From NCBI RefSeq assembly GCF_900103665.1, contig NZ_FNGY01000005.1, forward strand, positions 1-64,000: a stretch of 64,000 nt of DNA. The letters run 5' to 3'. The number at the start of each line of letters is the position of its first letter. Position 1 is the first letter of the stretch. The notes beneath the pieces are model-generated. The model had not been told where the DNA came from and ran no database searches. It saw only the letters and a list, made by a program, of their open reading frames with translations. Positions 53,694 to 63,286 of the stretch are shown here, one piece after another. This stretch comes from Pedobacter steynii. GTDB taxonomy: Bacteria; Bacteroidota; Bacteroidia; Sphingobacteriales; Sphingobacteriaceae. The position numbers were made by a program, and so were the translations under genes.

Positions 53694-54248
53694 ATGATTA
53701 AAGACGAGCATCATCCGTGGCACTGTGTTTCTCCGGGTGCAAACCTGCCAGAATCCGTAAATGCAATTATTGAAATTCCTAAAGGATCTAAAGCTAAATA
53801 CGAAATTGATAAAGATTCCCACCTGATTAAATTAGACAGAGTACTTTTCTCTTCTGTGATGTATCCGGCAAATTATGGTTTTATCCCACAAACATATTGT
53901 GACGATAATGACCCTTTAGATATCCTTGTACTTTGCTCTGTAGACGTTTATCCAATGTCTATCGTAGAAGCGAAGGTAATTGGCGTAATGCATATGGTGG
54001 ATAATGGTGAGCAGGATGACAAAATTATTGCGGTAGCAAAAAATGACATGTCTGTTAACTACATCAATGATTTAGCAGAATTGCCTCCTCATACGATGAA
54101 AGAGATTGTTAAATTCTTTCAGGATTATAAGGCATTAGAAGAAAAACAAGTAACTATTGAACATCTTTTGGGCGTTCGGTATGCACATAAAGTGATACAG
54201 GAAAGTATCATCCTTTATGACCAAAAGTTTAGAAATAACAATTCTTAA
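53694..54248 (+). CDS. ppa: Inorganic pyrophosphatase, family I
   Basis: 184 aa soluble enzyme that hydrolyses pyrophosphate to phosphate. The catalytic metal motif is 'YCDDNDPLDILVL'; flanking conserved segments are 'EIPKGSKAKYEIDKDSHLI' and 'YPANYGFIPQTY'. It overlaps the following gene by one base. Confidence 0.96.
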   Translation: MIKDEHHPWHCVSPGANLPESVNAIIEIPKGSKAKYEIDKDSHLIKLDRVLFSSVMYPANYGFIPQTYCDDNDPLDILVLCSVDVYPMSIVEAKVIGVMHMVDNGEQDDKIIAVAKNDMSVNYINDLAELPPHTMKEIVKFFQDYKALEEKQVTIEHLLGVRYAHKVIQESIILYDQKFRNNNS

Positions 54249-55564
54249 TGGAAGGTTTTAAGATATTTTTAACATTCTTCTTAGTAGCACTGAACGGCTT
54301 TTTCGTTGCAGCAGAGTTTGCAATTGTCAAAGTCAGAGCCTCTCAAATTGAAATTAAAGCAAAGTCCGGAAGCAGGGTAGCAAATATTGCAAAATATATT
54401 ACCCAGCATTTGGATGGTTACCTGGCTGCAACGCAGCTGGGTATCACACTAGCTTCACTTGGACTAGGTTGGGTGGGTGAGTCTGTCATGCACAGCCTGA
54501 TCCACGATGGCCTGGTAAAGCTTAACTTTTCTGAAGTATATATTTCTTCCATCTCCACTGCCATCGCCTTTTTATTGATTACCATAATGCACATTGTGTT
54601 TGGTGAGCTAGCGCCAAAATCAGTGGCGATACAGAGACCGGTAGCTACAACATTGTTTATCGCAGTCCCTTTACAGGCATTTTACCTGATCTTCAGACCA
54701 TTTATATGGGTCTTGAACGGTTTTGCTAATGTGATCCTTAAATTATTCGGAATTTCTAATGTTGGTGGACATGAATCTGTTCACAGTACGGAAGAACTTC
54801 ATTATTTATTGGATCAGGGTAAAGAAAGTGGCGCTTTGGATACCAATGAGCATGAATTAATTAAAAATGTCTTTGACTTTAATGAAAGGGTTGTAAAGAA
54901 CATTATGGTTCCCAGAACCAAAATATCAGGAATAGAATTGTCTGCCGCCCCAGCTGATGTGATTTCAAAGATCATTGCTGAAGGCTATTCCAGATTGCCG
55001 GTATATGATGAAATCATTGATAAAATTATCGGTATTATCCACGCTAAGGACATCTTACCCTTATTGGCTGACAAGAAGGACTGGGCGCTAAAAGACATCA
55101 TTAGAAAGCCTTATTTCGTTCCTGAGACTAAAAAAATTAATGACCTGTTGAGTGAACTTCAGCAGAAACGTATCCAGATTGCAATTGTCATCGATGAGTT
55201 TGGTGGAACCGCAGGTATGGTTACATTGGAAGATATTGTGGAAGAGATTGTTGGAGAAATCCAGGATGAGTATGATGAGGAAAAACCAACAGTAGAGAAA
55301 ATCTCTGAGACGGAATTTATCATCAATGCTTATGCTACTGTTTACGATGTAAATGAGCATTTACCTCATGATCTTCCCGAAGATGAAGATTTCGATACGG
55401 TAGGAGGATTGGTGTCTCATGCTTTCGGTAAAATACCTGAAGTAGGAGACAGCGAAGAGTGTTACGGTTATTTATTCACTATCCTAAAGAAAACCGAGCA
55501 AAACATTGAAACCATAAAGCTTGAACTGGTGATTGCGAAAAGCGATATGGTGGACAACCACTAA
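54248..55564 (+). CDS. CorC/HlyC-type membrane protein with CNNM and CBS domains
   Basis: 438 aa. The N-terminal CNNM (DUF21) membrane domain (about 1-190) includes 'LNGFFVAAEFAIVKVRASQI' and 'IMHIVFGELAPKSVAIQRP'. Two CBS domains follow (about 210-330, 'KNIMVPRTKISGIELS', 'RIQIAIVIDEFGGTAGMVTL'), then a CorC_HlyC domain near the C terminus. The family is linked to magnesium or cobalt efflux; old 'hemolysin' names are misleading. The rsmE start is 11 nt downstream. Confidence 0.92.
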   Translation: MEGFKIFLTFFLVALNGFFVAAEFAIVKVRASQIEIKAKSGSRVANIAKYITQHLDGYLAATQLGITLASLGLGWVGESVMHSLIHDGLVKLNFSEVYISSISTAIAFLLITIMHIVFGELAPKSVAIQRPVATTLFIAVPLQAFYLIFRPFIWVLNGFANVILKLFGISNVGGHESVHSTEELHYLLDQGKESGALDTNEHELIKNVFDFNERVVKNIMVPRTKISGIELSAAPADVISKIIAEGYSRLPVYDEIIDKIIGIIHAKDILPLLADKKDWALKDIIRKPYFVPETKKINDLLSELQQKRIQIAIVIDEFGGTAGMVTLEDIVEEIVGEIQDEYDEEKPTVEKISETEFIINAYATVYDVNEHLPHDLPEDEDFDTVGGLVSHAFGKIPEVGDSEECYGYLFTILKKTEQNIETIKLELVIAKSDMVDNH

Positions 55565-55575
55565 TCCTTTGAGCA

Positions 55576-56280
55576 ATGCATGTTTTTTATACACCCGATA
55601 TCGATTCCAGTGAGTATAGCTTAAACGAAGAAGAAAGTAAGCATTGTCTCAAAGTGCTAAGGTTAGGCCGTGGCGACCTGGTTAATCTGATTGATGGAAA
55701 AGGTGGCTTTTATGAAGCCGAGATCATTGGAGAGCACAAAAGAAATGTTCAGCTTCGCGTCACACAATCCATTCAGGAGTATCAAAAAAGAAACCATCAT
55801 CTTCATATTGTCGTTGCACCTACCAAAAATATCGACCGGTTGGAATGGTTCCTGGAGAAAGCAACCGAAATAGGAATTGATGAAATTACTCCGGTGATTT
55901 GCGAAAGATCAGAACGGAAGGTCATTAAAGAAGACCGGTTAAACAAAGTAATTACCTCTGCCGTTAAACAGTCTTTACAAGCCTATCACCCGGTGTTAAA
56001 TCCACAAATATCTTTAAGTGATTTTCTGAAAATGGAGCACAACTCCGTTAAAATGATTGCCCATTGTATCGATGGGGAGCCACGTCAGTACATCAGCCAG
56101 GTGCTTGAACCTCATCAACGTTATCTTATCCTTATTGGCCCTGAAGGTGATTTTAGCCCGAAGGAAATCGAACTTGCTTTGCAAAGCGGGTTTAAACCCC
56201 TAACTTTAGGTAATACACGTCTGAGAACAGAAACGGCTGCATTAGCTGCCTGTTTTGAAGTGAATTATTTGAACCGATGA
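55576..56280 (+). CDS. rsmE: 16S rRNA (uracil-1498-N3)-methyltransferase
   Basis: 234 aa SPOUT methyltransferase that methylates N3 of U1498 in 16S rRNA. Motifs: 'EESKHCLKVLRLGRGD' in the N-terminal PUA-like part, 'WFLEKATEIGIDEITPV', and the SAM-binding knot 'LIGPEGDFSPKEIELAL' with 'LGNTRLRTETAALAAC'. Confidence 0.96.
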   Translation: MHVFYTPDIDSSEYSLNEEESKHCLKVLRLGRGDLVNLIDGKGGFYEAEIIGEHKRNVQLRVTQSIQEYQKRNHHLHIVVAPTKNIDRLEWFLEKATEIGIDEITPVICERSERKVIKEDRLNKVITSAVKQSLQAYHPVLNPQISLSDFLKMEHNSVKMIAHCIDGEPRQYISQVLEPHQRYLILIGPEGDFSPKEIELALQSGFKPLTLGNTRLRTETAALAACFEVNYLNR

Positions 56281-56363
56281 ACCCATCATAAGCATACTGC
56301 CTACAAAAAGCATTGAACATGCTGATGATAGCTTCATAACCACTAAAAGACAATTATATTCTG

Positions 56364-57020
56364 ATGAAAATTAAACTTTGCTTAATTGCCGGATTATTGA
56401 TCCTGTTGAGTGGTTTCAAGCCGCCAACCTATAAAATGGCAAAATTGAAATATAGTGGTGGAGGTGATTGGTATGCCAATAGAACCGCACTTCCAAACCT
56501 GATTGATTTTTGCAATAAAAATCTGAATACGAACTTCGCGCCACAAGATGTCATCGTCGAAGTAGGCAGCGCCGAGCTGTTTAATTATCCTTTTATCTAT
56601 CTTACCGGGCATGGTAATGTTGTCTTTAGCCCTAATGAAGCGCAGAATTTGCGAAAATACCTGACCGGTGGTGGATTCCTTCATATCGATGATAATTACG
56701 GATTGGATAAGTTTATCCGTAAAGAAATGAAAAAGGTTTTTCCTGAGCTTTCTTTTGTAGACTTACCTGCAAATCACCCACTCTATCACCAGAAATTTAA
56801 GTTTCCCAAAGGGCTTCCGAAAATCCATGAACATGATGGTAAAATACCTCAGGGACTTGCCTTGATCTGGGAAGGACGGGTGGTTTGCTATTACACATTT
56901 GAATGCGATCTGGGGAATGGATGGGAAGACTTTGGTACATATCCTGAGGATACACAAGATAAACGCCTGAACGCCTTAAAAATGGGCGCAAATTTAGTTC
57001 AATATGCACTAACACAATAA
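56364..57020 (+). CDS. DUF4159-domain exported protein
   Basis: 218 aa with an N-terminal signal peptide ('LIAGLLILLSGFKP'). The mature part matches DUF4159: 'YSGGGDWYANRTALPNLIDF', 'IYLTGHGNVVFSPNEAQNL', 'GGGFLHIDDNYGLD'. This is a class-I-glutamine-amidotransferase-like fold family with unknown activity. The next gene starts 2 nt after its stop. Confidence 0.88.
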   Translation: MKIKLCLIAGLLILLSGFKPPTYKMAKLKYSGGGDWYANRTALPNLIDFCNKNLNTNFAPQDVIVEVGSAELFNYPFIYLTGHGNVVFSPNEAQNLRKYLTGGGFLHIDDNYGLDKFIRKEMKKVFPELSFVDLPANHPLYHQKFKFPKGLPKIHEHDGKIPQGLALIWEGRVVCYYTFECDLGNGWEDFGTYPEDTQDKRLNALKMGANLVQYALTQ

Positions 57021-57022
57021 CT

Positions 57023-57520
57023 ATGAAGGTCAAAGTAAATGAACAACACAATTTTGAGGTAGAAATAGCAGAAAAAGCATTAAAGGTTAATGGACTGGAG
57101 CTGCAGATGGATGCCAGAGACCTCTCTCCAACACAGAAACACGTGATCTACCAGAATAAGTCCTACAATATAGAGTTGGTAGAGCGCAACGAAGAAGGAA
57201 AGGCAGTGGTCATTAAAGTAAACGGTACACTTTATCAGGTTGGAATAGAAGACCAGTATGATGAATTGCTGAAGAAACTGGGAATGGATAGCTCCTCGGC
57301 AAATAAAGTGCTCGAAATTAAAGCTCCTATGCCGGGATTGGTACTGAACGTCATTGTAGAAGAAGGACAGGAAGTGAATAAAGGAGACAGCCTGTTAGTA
57401 TTAGAGGCGATGAAGATGGAAAACATTATTAAATCACCCACCGGAGGGATAGTGAAGAAGATCCTGATCCGGAAAGGGGATAAGGTAGAAAAGAACGAAA
57501 TTCTACTGCAATTCGCATAA
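57023..57520 (+). CDS. Biotin carboxyl carrier protein
   Basis: 165 aa. The C-terminal biotinyl domain (about 97-165) has the modified Lys131 in 'LEAMKMEN' and the flanking 'APMPGLVLNVIVEEGQ'. The N-terminal 90 residues form the domain typical of carrier subunits of acyl-CoA carboxylases in Bacteroidota. No carboxylase or transferase gene is nearby, so the partner is not known. Confidence 0.92.
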   Translation: MKVKVNEQHNFEVEIAEKALKVNGLELQMDARDLSPTQKHVIYQNKSYNIELVERNEEGKAVVIKVNGTLYQVGIEDQYDELLKKLGMDSSSANKVLEIKAPMPGLVLNVIVEEGQEVNKGDSLLVLEAMKMENIIKSPTGGIVKKILIRKGDKVEKNEILLQFA

Positions 57521-57545
57521 AAAAAGGAGCATTGCTCCTTTTTTT
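57519..57545. terminator. Bidirectional intrinsic terminator
   Basis: A perfect 12-bp stem AAAAAAAGGAGC/GCTCCTTTTTTT with loop ATT, shared between the biotin carrier gene and the converging gldJ. Confidence 0.92.
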
Positions 57546-57557
57546 ATGTTTTTAACT

Positions 57558-59144
57558 TTATTTTCCGGCCCTGAATGCTTTCGCTGTCTTAGGCTTAAAT
57601 TGAGGCTTTCCTGTGGATCGGATCTCTGAAGCGCCTAACATCGTCATTGCACAGCGGAAACCAATATCAGCGGTAGATTCATCCTGAGAAAGGAACCTTC
57701 TGGTTGCCGGGTTCAGCCATAATGCCTGATCCTCCCATGATCCTCCCTTATATACCCTTGATTTGTCCGTTACAAGGGTAATCTCCCCGTATAAATCATT
57801 TGCTTTATCACGAAATCCTCTTTGATCGGCATACGTGTTAACCGTTGGAGGCGGCGTTGCAGCCTGTTTCTCTGCCCAGGTTTGTTTCTTGTAAGAAATG
57901 GCATCTGTTAAGACAGGTTTGTTGTATTTGTCTTTTTCAATCTTTCCGCTAACCGGATCAGCCACTTTTTTGTCTTTATAGTAATTTCCTCTATATGGAT
58001 TAAAGGCGTCTGCTGCTTCAAATGTTTTGGAGCGATAAACATCGGCAACCCATTCGTTCACGTTTCCTGCCATATTATACAGGCCGAAGTCATTTGGCAT
58101 ATAGGACCTTACCGCAACTGTAAGGCCGCCTTTATCATTCAGTGACCCGCCTACACCCATATAATCACCTTTGGTTCTCTTAAAGTTAGCCAGGATTAAT
58201 CCTCTTGTACTTCTTTTTGCAGAGCTCAGGCCTAAACCATTCCATGGATAAATTTTATTCGCGGAGATATTCTCATATTGTGTATTTCCAATTAAGCCAA
58301 GAGCAGCATATTCCCATTCCGCTTCTGTTGGCAGGCGGTAAGGTTGTTTGATAATCCCATCCTCCAGTCTTACATTTCTTGTAGCTGCGTTTTTACCTGT
58401 CGCAGCTCCCTTGGTACCGGCAGCGTTGGAAGGATTCAGGTCTTTCATTGCTTTCTTACCCTTATCATCATACTGTCCGTTCAGGTAAATATCCGTGTTA
58501 AAAGGCTCTGTTGGTCTTGCTGTTGCCGTCGCGTTACCAGCTGTTTTTGACGTTCCGCCATTAATATCCTTAAAGCTCGTCATGTAACCTTTTTCACGGA
58601 GCAACAACTCATTCACCCTATCCGTTCTCCAGGCACAATATCTTTCTGCCTGTTCCCAGCTTACACCTACTACAGGATAATCCTGATAAGCAGGGTGCCT
58701 TAAATAATTATCTACGTAAGGTTCATTATAAGACAAAGGTCTGCGCCAAACTAACGTGTCAGGAAGTTCATTATAATAATATTCGTGATCCGTTGGGTAA
58801 CTGGTGCGGATCCAGTTCAGGTATTCCAGCCAGTTGGTATTGGAAACCTCTGTTTCATCCATATAGAAAGAAGAAACGGTAGTCTCCCTTTTATGATTGT
58901 AATTGCTGAGCTCCTCACCGGGAACATTTATCGCACTTCCACTCATGACAAATACACCACCTTCAATTTCGACTAATCCGGGACCCGGGCCACGCTTGAA
59001 TTTTTTATTTACTTCAAAGCCTCCAAATTCTTGCTTGTTATATGCCATTCCTGTCTTCTCGGAGGTTCCTGACTTTGATTTGCAGGATGCCAGAGAAGCT
59101 ATAATTGCAATAGATGCAATTGAATATAAGTATGATTTTTTCAT
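57558..59144 (-). CDS. gldJ: Gliding motility / type IX secretion lipoprotein GldJ
   Basis: About 528 aa from the ATG at 59144, giving a lipoprotein signal ending at Cys21 ('IIASLASC'). The body is a formylglycine-generating-enzyme-like (FGE-sulfatase) fold: 'GLVEIEGGVFVMSGSA', 'SFYMDETEVSNTNWLEYLNW', 'DYPVVGVSWEQAERYCAWRT', 'YRLPTEAEWEYAALG', and 'VYKGGSWEDQALWLNPATRR'. I call GldJ rather than GldK because of its length, the 'RHPAYQDYPVVGV' block and the porV neighbour. The FGE active-site cysteines are not conserved; in this family the fold is structural. A low-complexity Ala/Thr/Gly insert lies near 215-275. It is divergent from porV. Confidence 0.9.
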   Translation of the reverse strand: MKKSYLYSIASIAIIASLASCKSKSGTSEKTGMAYNKQEFGGFEVNKKFKRGPGPGLVEIEGGVFVMSGSAINVPGEELSNYNHKRETTVSSFYMDETEVSNTNWLEYLNWIRTSYPTDHEYYYNELPDTLVWRRPLSYNEPYVDNYLRHPAYQDYPVVGVSWEQAERYCAWRTDRVNELLLREKGYMTSFKDINGGTSKTAGNATATARPTEPFNTDIYLNGQYDDKGKKAMKDLNPSNAAGTKGAATGKNAATRNVRLEDGIIKQPYRLPTEAEWEYAALGLIGNTQYENISANKIYPWNGLGLSSAKRSTRGLILANFKRTKGDYMGVGGSLNDKGGLTVAVRSYMPNDFGLYNMAGNVNEWVADVYRSKTFEAADAFNPYRGNYYKDKKVADPVSGKIEKDKYNKPVLTDAISYKKQTWAEKQAATPPPTVNTYADQRGFRDKANDLYGEITLVTDKSRVYKGGSWEDQALWLNPATRRFLSQDESTADIGFRCAMTMLGASEIRSTGKPQFKPKTAKAFRAGK

Positions 59145-59402
59145 ATAGAGGGATATCATAGTGCTTTAACTGTTAAAATTACATAAAAAAAGACGTACAC
59201 TACAACAAAACAAATGCTTTAAATAAAAATAATCTTTAATAAATGATGTTTTGTGCCTCTTTAAGGCATATTTGAATAAATATTCTGGTGGTTTTTAATG
59301 GATTATAGAAGGTATCTCAAATCGAATAGAATGTTCATAATACTTTGATTTTATTAAACACTATGTTAACTTGCATATAATAGTGGTGTAATTATTTGGC
59401 AA

Positions 59403-60578
59403 ATGAGTAGAAGACTGGTAAAAACTGTTTTGAGTTTATTTTCTTTATTAACAGTTTACGCTGATTTGTATGCACAAAGCGTCCAGCCGGGAACCCAGAC
59501 TAATGGAAGCCGTTCCAGTAATATTTTTACCGCGGTGCCTTTCCTGCTGATTAGTCCCGATGCGAGGTCTGGTGGTATGGGCGAGGCAGGGGTAGCCGTT
59601 CAGCCGGATGCGAATGCCATGAGTATTAATCCTGCTAAACTGGCCTTTTTAGAGCGTACTTACGGCTTTTCCGTTTCCTACAGTCCATGGCTAAAAAGCC
59701 TCATCCCGGACGTGAACCTGACTTATCTTAGCGGTTATTATAAACTGGATAACAGAAATACAATTGGGGCTTCTTTAAGGTATTTTAGTCTTGGAGAGAT
59801 TCAGCTAACGGATATCAATCAGCAGGACCTGGGTGTTTACAATCCAAATGAACTGGCCTTTGATGTTTCTTTTTCCAGGAAAATGGGAGAATCATTTTCA
59901 TTAGGAACAGCCGCAAGATATATCCGTTCCAATCTTTTTTCAGGACAGTTCTCTGCCGGTCAGCAAACTAAAGCAGGGAACGCTGTGGCCGTTGATGTCT
60001 CTGCATATTTTAAAAAGCCAACCCGTTTTCTAGGCAAGGACGCAATCCTTTCCGCCGGAATGAACATCTCAAATATTGGCACGAAAATGAGCTACGTAGA
60101 TGGAGATAAAGGTTCTTTTCTTCCTACAAACCTAAAAATAGGAGGAGCCTCCACTTTTATTATTGATGATTTTAATCAGTTCACCTTCGCGCTTGATTTT
60201 AATAAATTACTGGTACCAACCCAGCCAGTTTACAACTCCGATGGAAAAATAATTGCCGGCCAGGATCCTGATCGATCTGTTCCTTCAGGTATTTTCGGTT
60301 CTTTTGCGGATGCCCCGGGTGGTTTTAAAGAAGAAATGCAGGAAATCAATATTGCTGCAGGAATGGAATATTGGTACAATCAGCAATTTGCCCTTCGTGC
60401 AGGCTATTTTTATGAAAGTCCGAAAAAGGGCGACAGACGCTATTTTACTTTAGGTGCGGGTCTTAAATACAATGTATTCAACATAGACTTTGCATATTTG
60501 CTGGCCAGTCCACAAAAAAGCCCTTTGGCAAATACGCTGAGGTTCTCTTTATTGTTCAATTTTGGCGAAGCCAAATAA
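59403..60578 (+). CDS. porV: Type IX secretion system outer-membrane protein PorV
   Basis: 391 aa. A signal peptide ends near 'YADLYAQS'. The mature N terminus 'NIFTAVPFLLISPDARSGG' and 'AMSINPAKLAFL', with alternating barrel strands through to 'NTLRFSLLFNFGEAK', match PorV (LptO), the FadL-like shuttle that carries cargo from the type IX translocon to the attachment complex. It pairs functionally with gldJ, encoded divergently 258 nt away; that gap is AT-rich and probably holds both promoters, but no full consensus was found. Confidence 0.93.
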   Translation: MSRRLVKTVLSLFSLLTVYADLYAQSVQPGTQTNGSRSSNIFTAVPFLLISPDARSGGMGEAGVAVQPDANAMSINPAKLAFLERTYGFSVSYSPWLKSLIPDVNLTYLSGYYKLDNRNTIGASLRYFSLGEIQLTDINQQDLGVYNPNELAFDVSFSRKMGESFSLGTAARYIRSNLFSGQFSAGQQTKAGNAVAVDVSAYFKKPTRFLGKDAILSAGMNISNIGTKMSYVDGDKGSFLPTNLKIGGASTFIIDDFNQFTFALDFNKLLVPTQPVYNSDGKIIAGQDPDRSVPSGIFGSFADAPGGFKEEMQEINIAAGMEYWYNQQFALRAGYFYESPKKGDRRYFTLGAGLKYNVFNIDFAYLLASPQKSPLANTLRFSLLFNFGEAK

Positions 60579-60614
60579 TGGATTGGGAATACTAATAAAC
60601 GAAAATATATAGAA

Positions 60615-61094
60615 ATGAAGATTAAGGTAGGGTTTGGCTTTGATGTACATCAGCTGAAGGAGAATCATCCTTTTGTGGTGGGTGGGGTAGATTTAGAACA
60701 CCATAAAGGTGCTTATGGACATTCGGATGCGGACGTCTTGTTACATGCCATTTGCGATGCACTTCTTGGTGCAGCTAATTTGAGGGATATAGGCTATCAC
60801 TTTAAAAATACTGATCCACGCTGGAAAGGGATCAGTAGCATTATCCTACTACAGGAAAGCGTAAAACTGGTTAAAGAGAAGGGTTTTGAAATTGGTAATA
60901 TTGATGCCATGCTCTGTCTGGAAGCACCAAAGATTAATCCTCACATCCCGGCCATGCAGCAGCACATTGCAGCAGCCATTGGTATTGATATTGAAGATAT
61001 CTCTATAAAAGCGACCACGAATGAGCAAATGGGCTTTATTGGAAGAGAAGAAGGAGTAGTCGCTTATGCGGTTTGCCTGATTCAGAAGGTTTAA
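60615..61094 (+). CDS. ispF: 2-C-methyl-D-erythritol 2,4-cyclodiphosphate synthase
   Basis: 159 aa, an enzyme of the non-mevalonate isoprenoid pathway. Zinc ligands are visible: D10 and H12 in 'GFGFDVHQL' and the His in 'HSDADVLLHAICDALLGAA'. The C-terminal 'IKATTNEQMGFIGREEG' is also diagnostic. Same strand as porV, 36 nt downstream. Confidence 0.97.
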   Translation: MKIKVGFGFDVHQLKENHPFVVGGVDLEHHKGAYGHSDADVLLHAICDALLGAANLRDIGYHFKNTDPRWKGISSIILLQESVKLVKEKGFEIGNIDAMLCLEAPKINPHIPAMQQHIAAAIGIDIEDISIKATTNEQMGFIGREEGVVAYAVCLIQKV

Positions 61095-61108
61095 ATAATT
61101 CTCAACAT

Positions 61109-61138
61109 AAAAAAGCCAGAGATCATCTCCGGCTTTTT
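61109..61138. terminator. Bidirectional intrinsic terminator
   Basis: AAAAAGCC-x-GAGA pairs with TCTC-x-GGCTTTTT (one A/C mismatch) around a short loop, between converging ispF and the pirin gene. Confidence 0.88.
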
Positions 61139-61143
61139 CTAAA

Positions 61144-62019
61144 TTATTCCTCTAAATAACCAAATTTACCCTGGTTATAATCTGCAATCGCCTGTTGAAT
61201 TTCTTCTGGTTTGTTCATTAAGAACGGACCGTATTGTGCGATCGGTTCGTGTATGGGTGCCCCGCTTAAAACAAGAATAACACTGTCTTGTATTGCTTCA
61301 ACCTGAATTTCTTCTCCTTCATTTTTAAAATGAACCAGTTGATCTGTCTTTGCCAGCACCGCATCATTAACCTTTATTTCGCCTTCAATCACGACAAACG
61401 CGGTATTATAATCCGAAGGAAAACTAAAAGATGCCTTCCCATTTTTATTCAGACGTAGATTGTATACTTCTATCGGTGTAAAGGTACTTGCAGAGCCTTT
61501 TGTACCCATATATTCCCCCGCAATGACTTCAATTACCCCTGCCTCGTTTTCCAGCTGATGACGGGCAATGCTGCCATGACAGAGTGCCTGATACTTCGGC
61601 TTGCTCATTTTATCTTTTGCCGGTAAGTTTACCCACAACTGAACCATTTGGAAGGGGCCGCCTTTTTTGCTGAACGCCTCTTCGTGGCGTTCTTTATGCA
61701 GAATTCCACTTGCTGCAGTCATCCATTGCACATCCCCGGGTTTAATAATTCCACTGTTTCCGGCGCTATCCTGATGCGCAACTGCGCCATGGTAGGCGAT
61801 GGTAACCGTTTCAAAACCCCGGTGTGGGTGTACACCAACACCTCTCGGTTCATTACGTGCAGAAAATTGTATCTTAGAATTATAGTCCAACAGGAAAAAA
61901 GGGCTCATTTTAAGCTTATATCCTTTTGGGAAAAAGTTATGAACCCTAAAGCCGTCTCCGACCATATGAGGTGCCGGCGGGTTTAAAACAGCCGACACCT
62001 GTTTAATATTTGCTTCCAT
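61144..62019 (-). CDS. Pirin family protein
   Basis: 291 aa bicupin. The metal-binding N-terminal cupin shows 'VGVHPHRGFETVTIAYHGAV' and 'WMTAASGILHKERHEEAFSK'; the C-terminal pirin domain follows ('PIHEPIAQYGPFLMNKPEEI'). Pirins are iron-binding proteins, some with quercetinase activity; the bacterial role is unsettled. It is the last gene of the minus-strand group behind YceI and a Crp/Fnr regulator. Confidence 0.94.
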   Translation of the reverse strand: MEANIKQVSAVLNPPAPHMVGDGFRVHNFFPKGYKLKMSPFFLLDYNSKIQFSARNEPRGVGVHPHRGFETVTIAYHGAVAHQDSAGNSGIIKPGDVQWMTAASGILHKERHEEAFSKKGGPFQMVQLWVNLPAKDKMSKPKYQALCHGSIARHQLENEAGVIEVIAGEYMGTKGSASTFTPIEVYNLRLNKNGKASFSFPSDYNTAFVVIEGEIKVNDAVLAKTDQLVHFKNEGEEIQVEAIQDSVILVLSGAPIHEPIAQYGPFLMNKPEEIQQAIADYNQGKFGYLEE

Positions 62020-62062
62020 TTCGTCTTTGTTTTTTACTATGACCTGGATGCATGAGTTTTTA

Positions 62063-62593
62063 TTAAGCTTGTTTTACAAATTGTAATTCACCTAATATTT
62101 TTACTTCCTCACTCACCATTACACCACCTGTTTCTAAAGCTGCGTTCCAGGTTAATCCGAAGTCTGTTCTGTTGATTTTACCATTCAAAGTAAATCCAGC
62201 CTTGGTATTTCCCCATGGATCGGTAGCAATACCGCCAAATTCTACATTCAATTTTACCGGTTTGCTGGTCCCTTTAACGATCAGGTTTCCATGTAAAGTA
62301 TAATCATCACCGTCTTTGCTCAATGAGGTAGAGTCAAACGTGATTTTAGGGAATTTTTCTGCGTCAAAGAAATCACCGCTTTTTAAATGGTTATCTCTGT
62401 CTTTATTACCAGTATCAATTGAACCTGTTTCTGCATCAAAGGAAACCTGAGCATTGTGAAAATCATCTGCTTCAGAAGTTAATGACGCATTTAATGTTTT
62501 TAAGCTACCGGTTACAGTAGTGATCATTAAATGTTTTACTTTAAATTGTAGTTCACTATGAGTTGGGTCTAATGCCCATTGTGTAGTTGCCAT
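62063..62593 (-). CDS. YceI-family protein
   Basis: 176 aa lipocalin-like YceI fold: 'WALDPTHSELQFKVKHLMIT', 'DAEKFPKITFDSTSL', 'GNLIVKGTSKPVKLNVEFGG', 'FTLNGKINRTDFGLTWN'. There is no signal peptide, unlike periplasmic YceI of E. coli, so it is probably cytoplasmic. The family binds polyisoprenoid lipids. It lies between the pirin gene and the Crp/Fnr gene on the same strand. Confidence 0.94.
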   Translation of the reverse strand: MATTQWALDPTHSELQFKVKHLMITTVTGSLKTLNASLTSEADDFHNAQVSFDAETGSIDTGNKDRDNHLKSGDFFDAEKFPKITFDSTSLSKDGDDYTLHGNLIVKGTSKPVKLNVEFGGIATDPWGNTKAGFTLNGKINRTDFGLTWNAALETGGVMVSEEVKILGELQFVKQA

Positions 62594-62629
62594 AATATTT
62601 TTTTTAAGTTGTTTTCTTGATTAACAACA

Positions 62630-62637
62630 CAAAATTA
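62630..62637 (-). promoter_or_regulatory. Candidate -7 promoter element of the YceI gene
   Basis: TAATTTTG on the minus strand fits TAnnTTTG and lies 36 nt before the YceI ATG; the -33 TTG is not at the expected position. Confidence 0.5.
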
Positions 62638-62680
62638 CGGCAAGCACATCAGCTACACATTGATGTATGATAAGAAAGAA

Positions 62681-63268
62681 TTATATTTTAAAATGCTTAT
62701 GTGCCAGGTCTTTACGGACCCTGCTCAGGGACTCTGGAGTGATGCCAAGATAGGAGGCAATCATCCATTGCGGAACCCTTAATGTCAGGTTGGGATAGAG
62801 TTGAATAAAGTTCAGGTATCTTTCTTCGGCAGGGGCACTCAACAGCATATTGATCCTTTTCTGCATAAAGCGGATCGAGTTATGCAGCATAGTGTTGTTG
62901 AAATCATACATGCAGGGTACATGTTTTGCCGCTTCATCAATAAACGCTTTTGGCATAACGATCGCTTGTGTCGGCTCTATGGCATCAATAAAAAACTCTG
63001 AGGCTTCATGGAACATTCCATTGCGGTCCGACATCCACCATTGTTCCGGTGCAAATTGTATAATGTGTGTTTTGCCCTTTGCATCGATAGAATAACTGCG
63101 TAACAATCCATCCAATACAAAATAACCATGGGTAGAGACCTCACCTTTCATCAGGATCATTTCATTCTTATCAAAATTCTTGACCTTGAGCTTACCGGCG
63201 ATCAGATCGAACTGCTCGTCTGTTATGGCTACCTTCTTTTGTAAATAGAGTTTGAACTGTTCAATCAT
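62681..63268 (-). CDS. Crp/Fnr-family transcription regulator
   Basis: 195 aa. The N-terminal cyclic-nucleotide-binding-like cupin (about 10-120) has 'KNEMILMKGEVSTHGYFVLD' and 'RSYSIDAKGKTHIIQFAPEQ'; the C-terminal winged helix (about 140-195) has 'VPQWMIASYLGITPESLSRV'. There are no iron-sulfur cysteines of the FNR type. Such regulators in Bacteroidota often sit beside the genes they control, so pirin and YceI are likely targets. Confidence 0.93.
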   Translation of the reverse strand: MIEQFKLYLQKKVAITDEQFDLIAGKLKVKNFDKNEMILMKGEVSTHGYFVLDGLLRSYSIDAKGKTHIIQFAPEQWWMSDRNGMFHEASEFFIDAIEPTQAIVMPKAFIDEAAKHVPCMYDFNNTMLHNSIRFMQKRINMLLSAPAEERYLNFIQLYPNLTLRVPQWMIASYLGITPESLSRVRKDLAHKHFKI

Positions 63269-63286
63269 AGGGGATATAGATGAAAT

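Noticed and set aside
57558..59144. Formylglycine-generating enzyme (sulfatase activator)
   Set aside because: The fold matches, but the copper-binding active-site cysteines are not evident and the lipoprotein signal, length and porV neighbour indicate GldJ.
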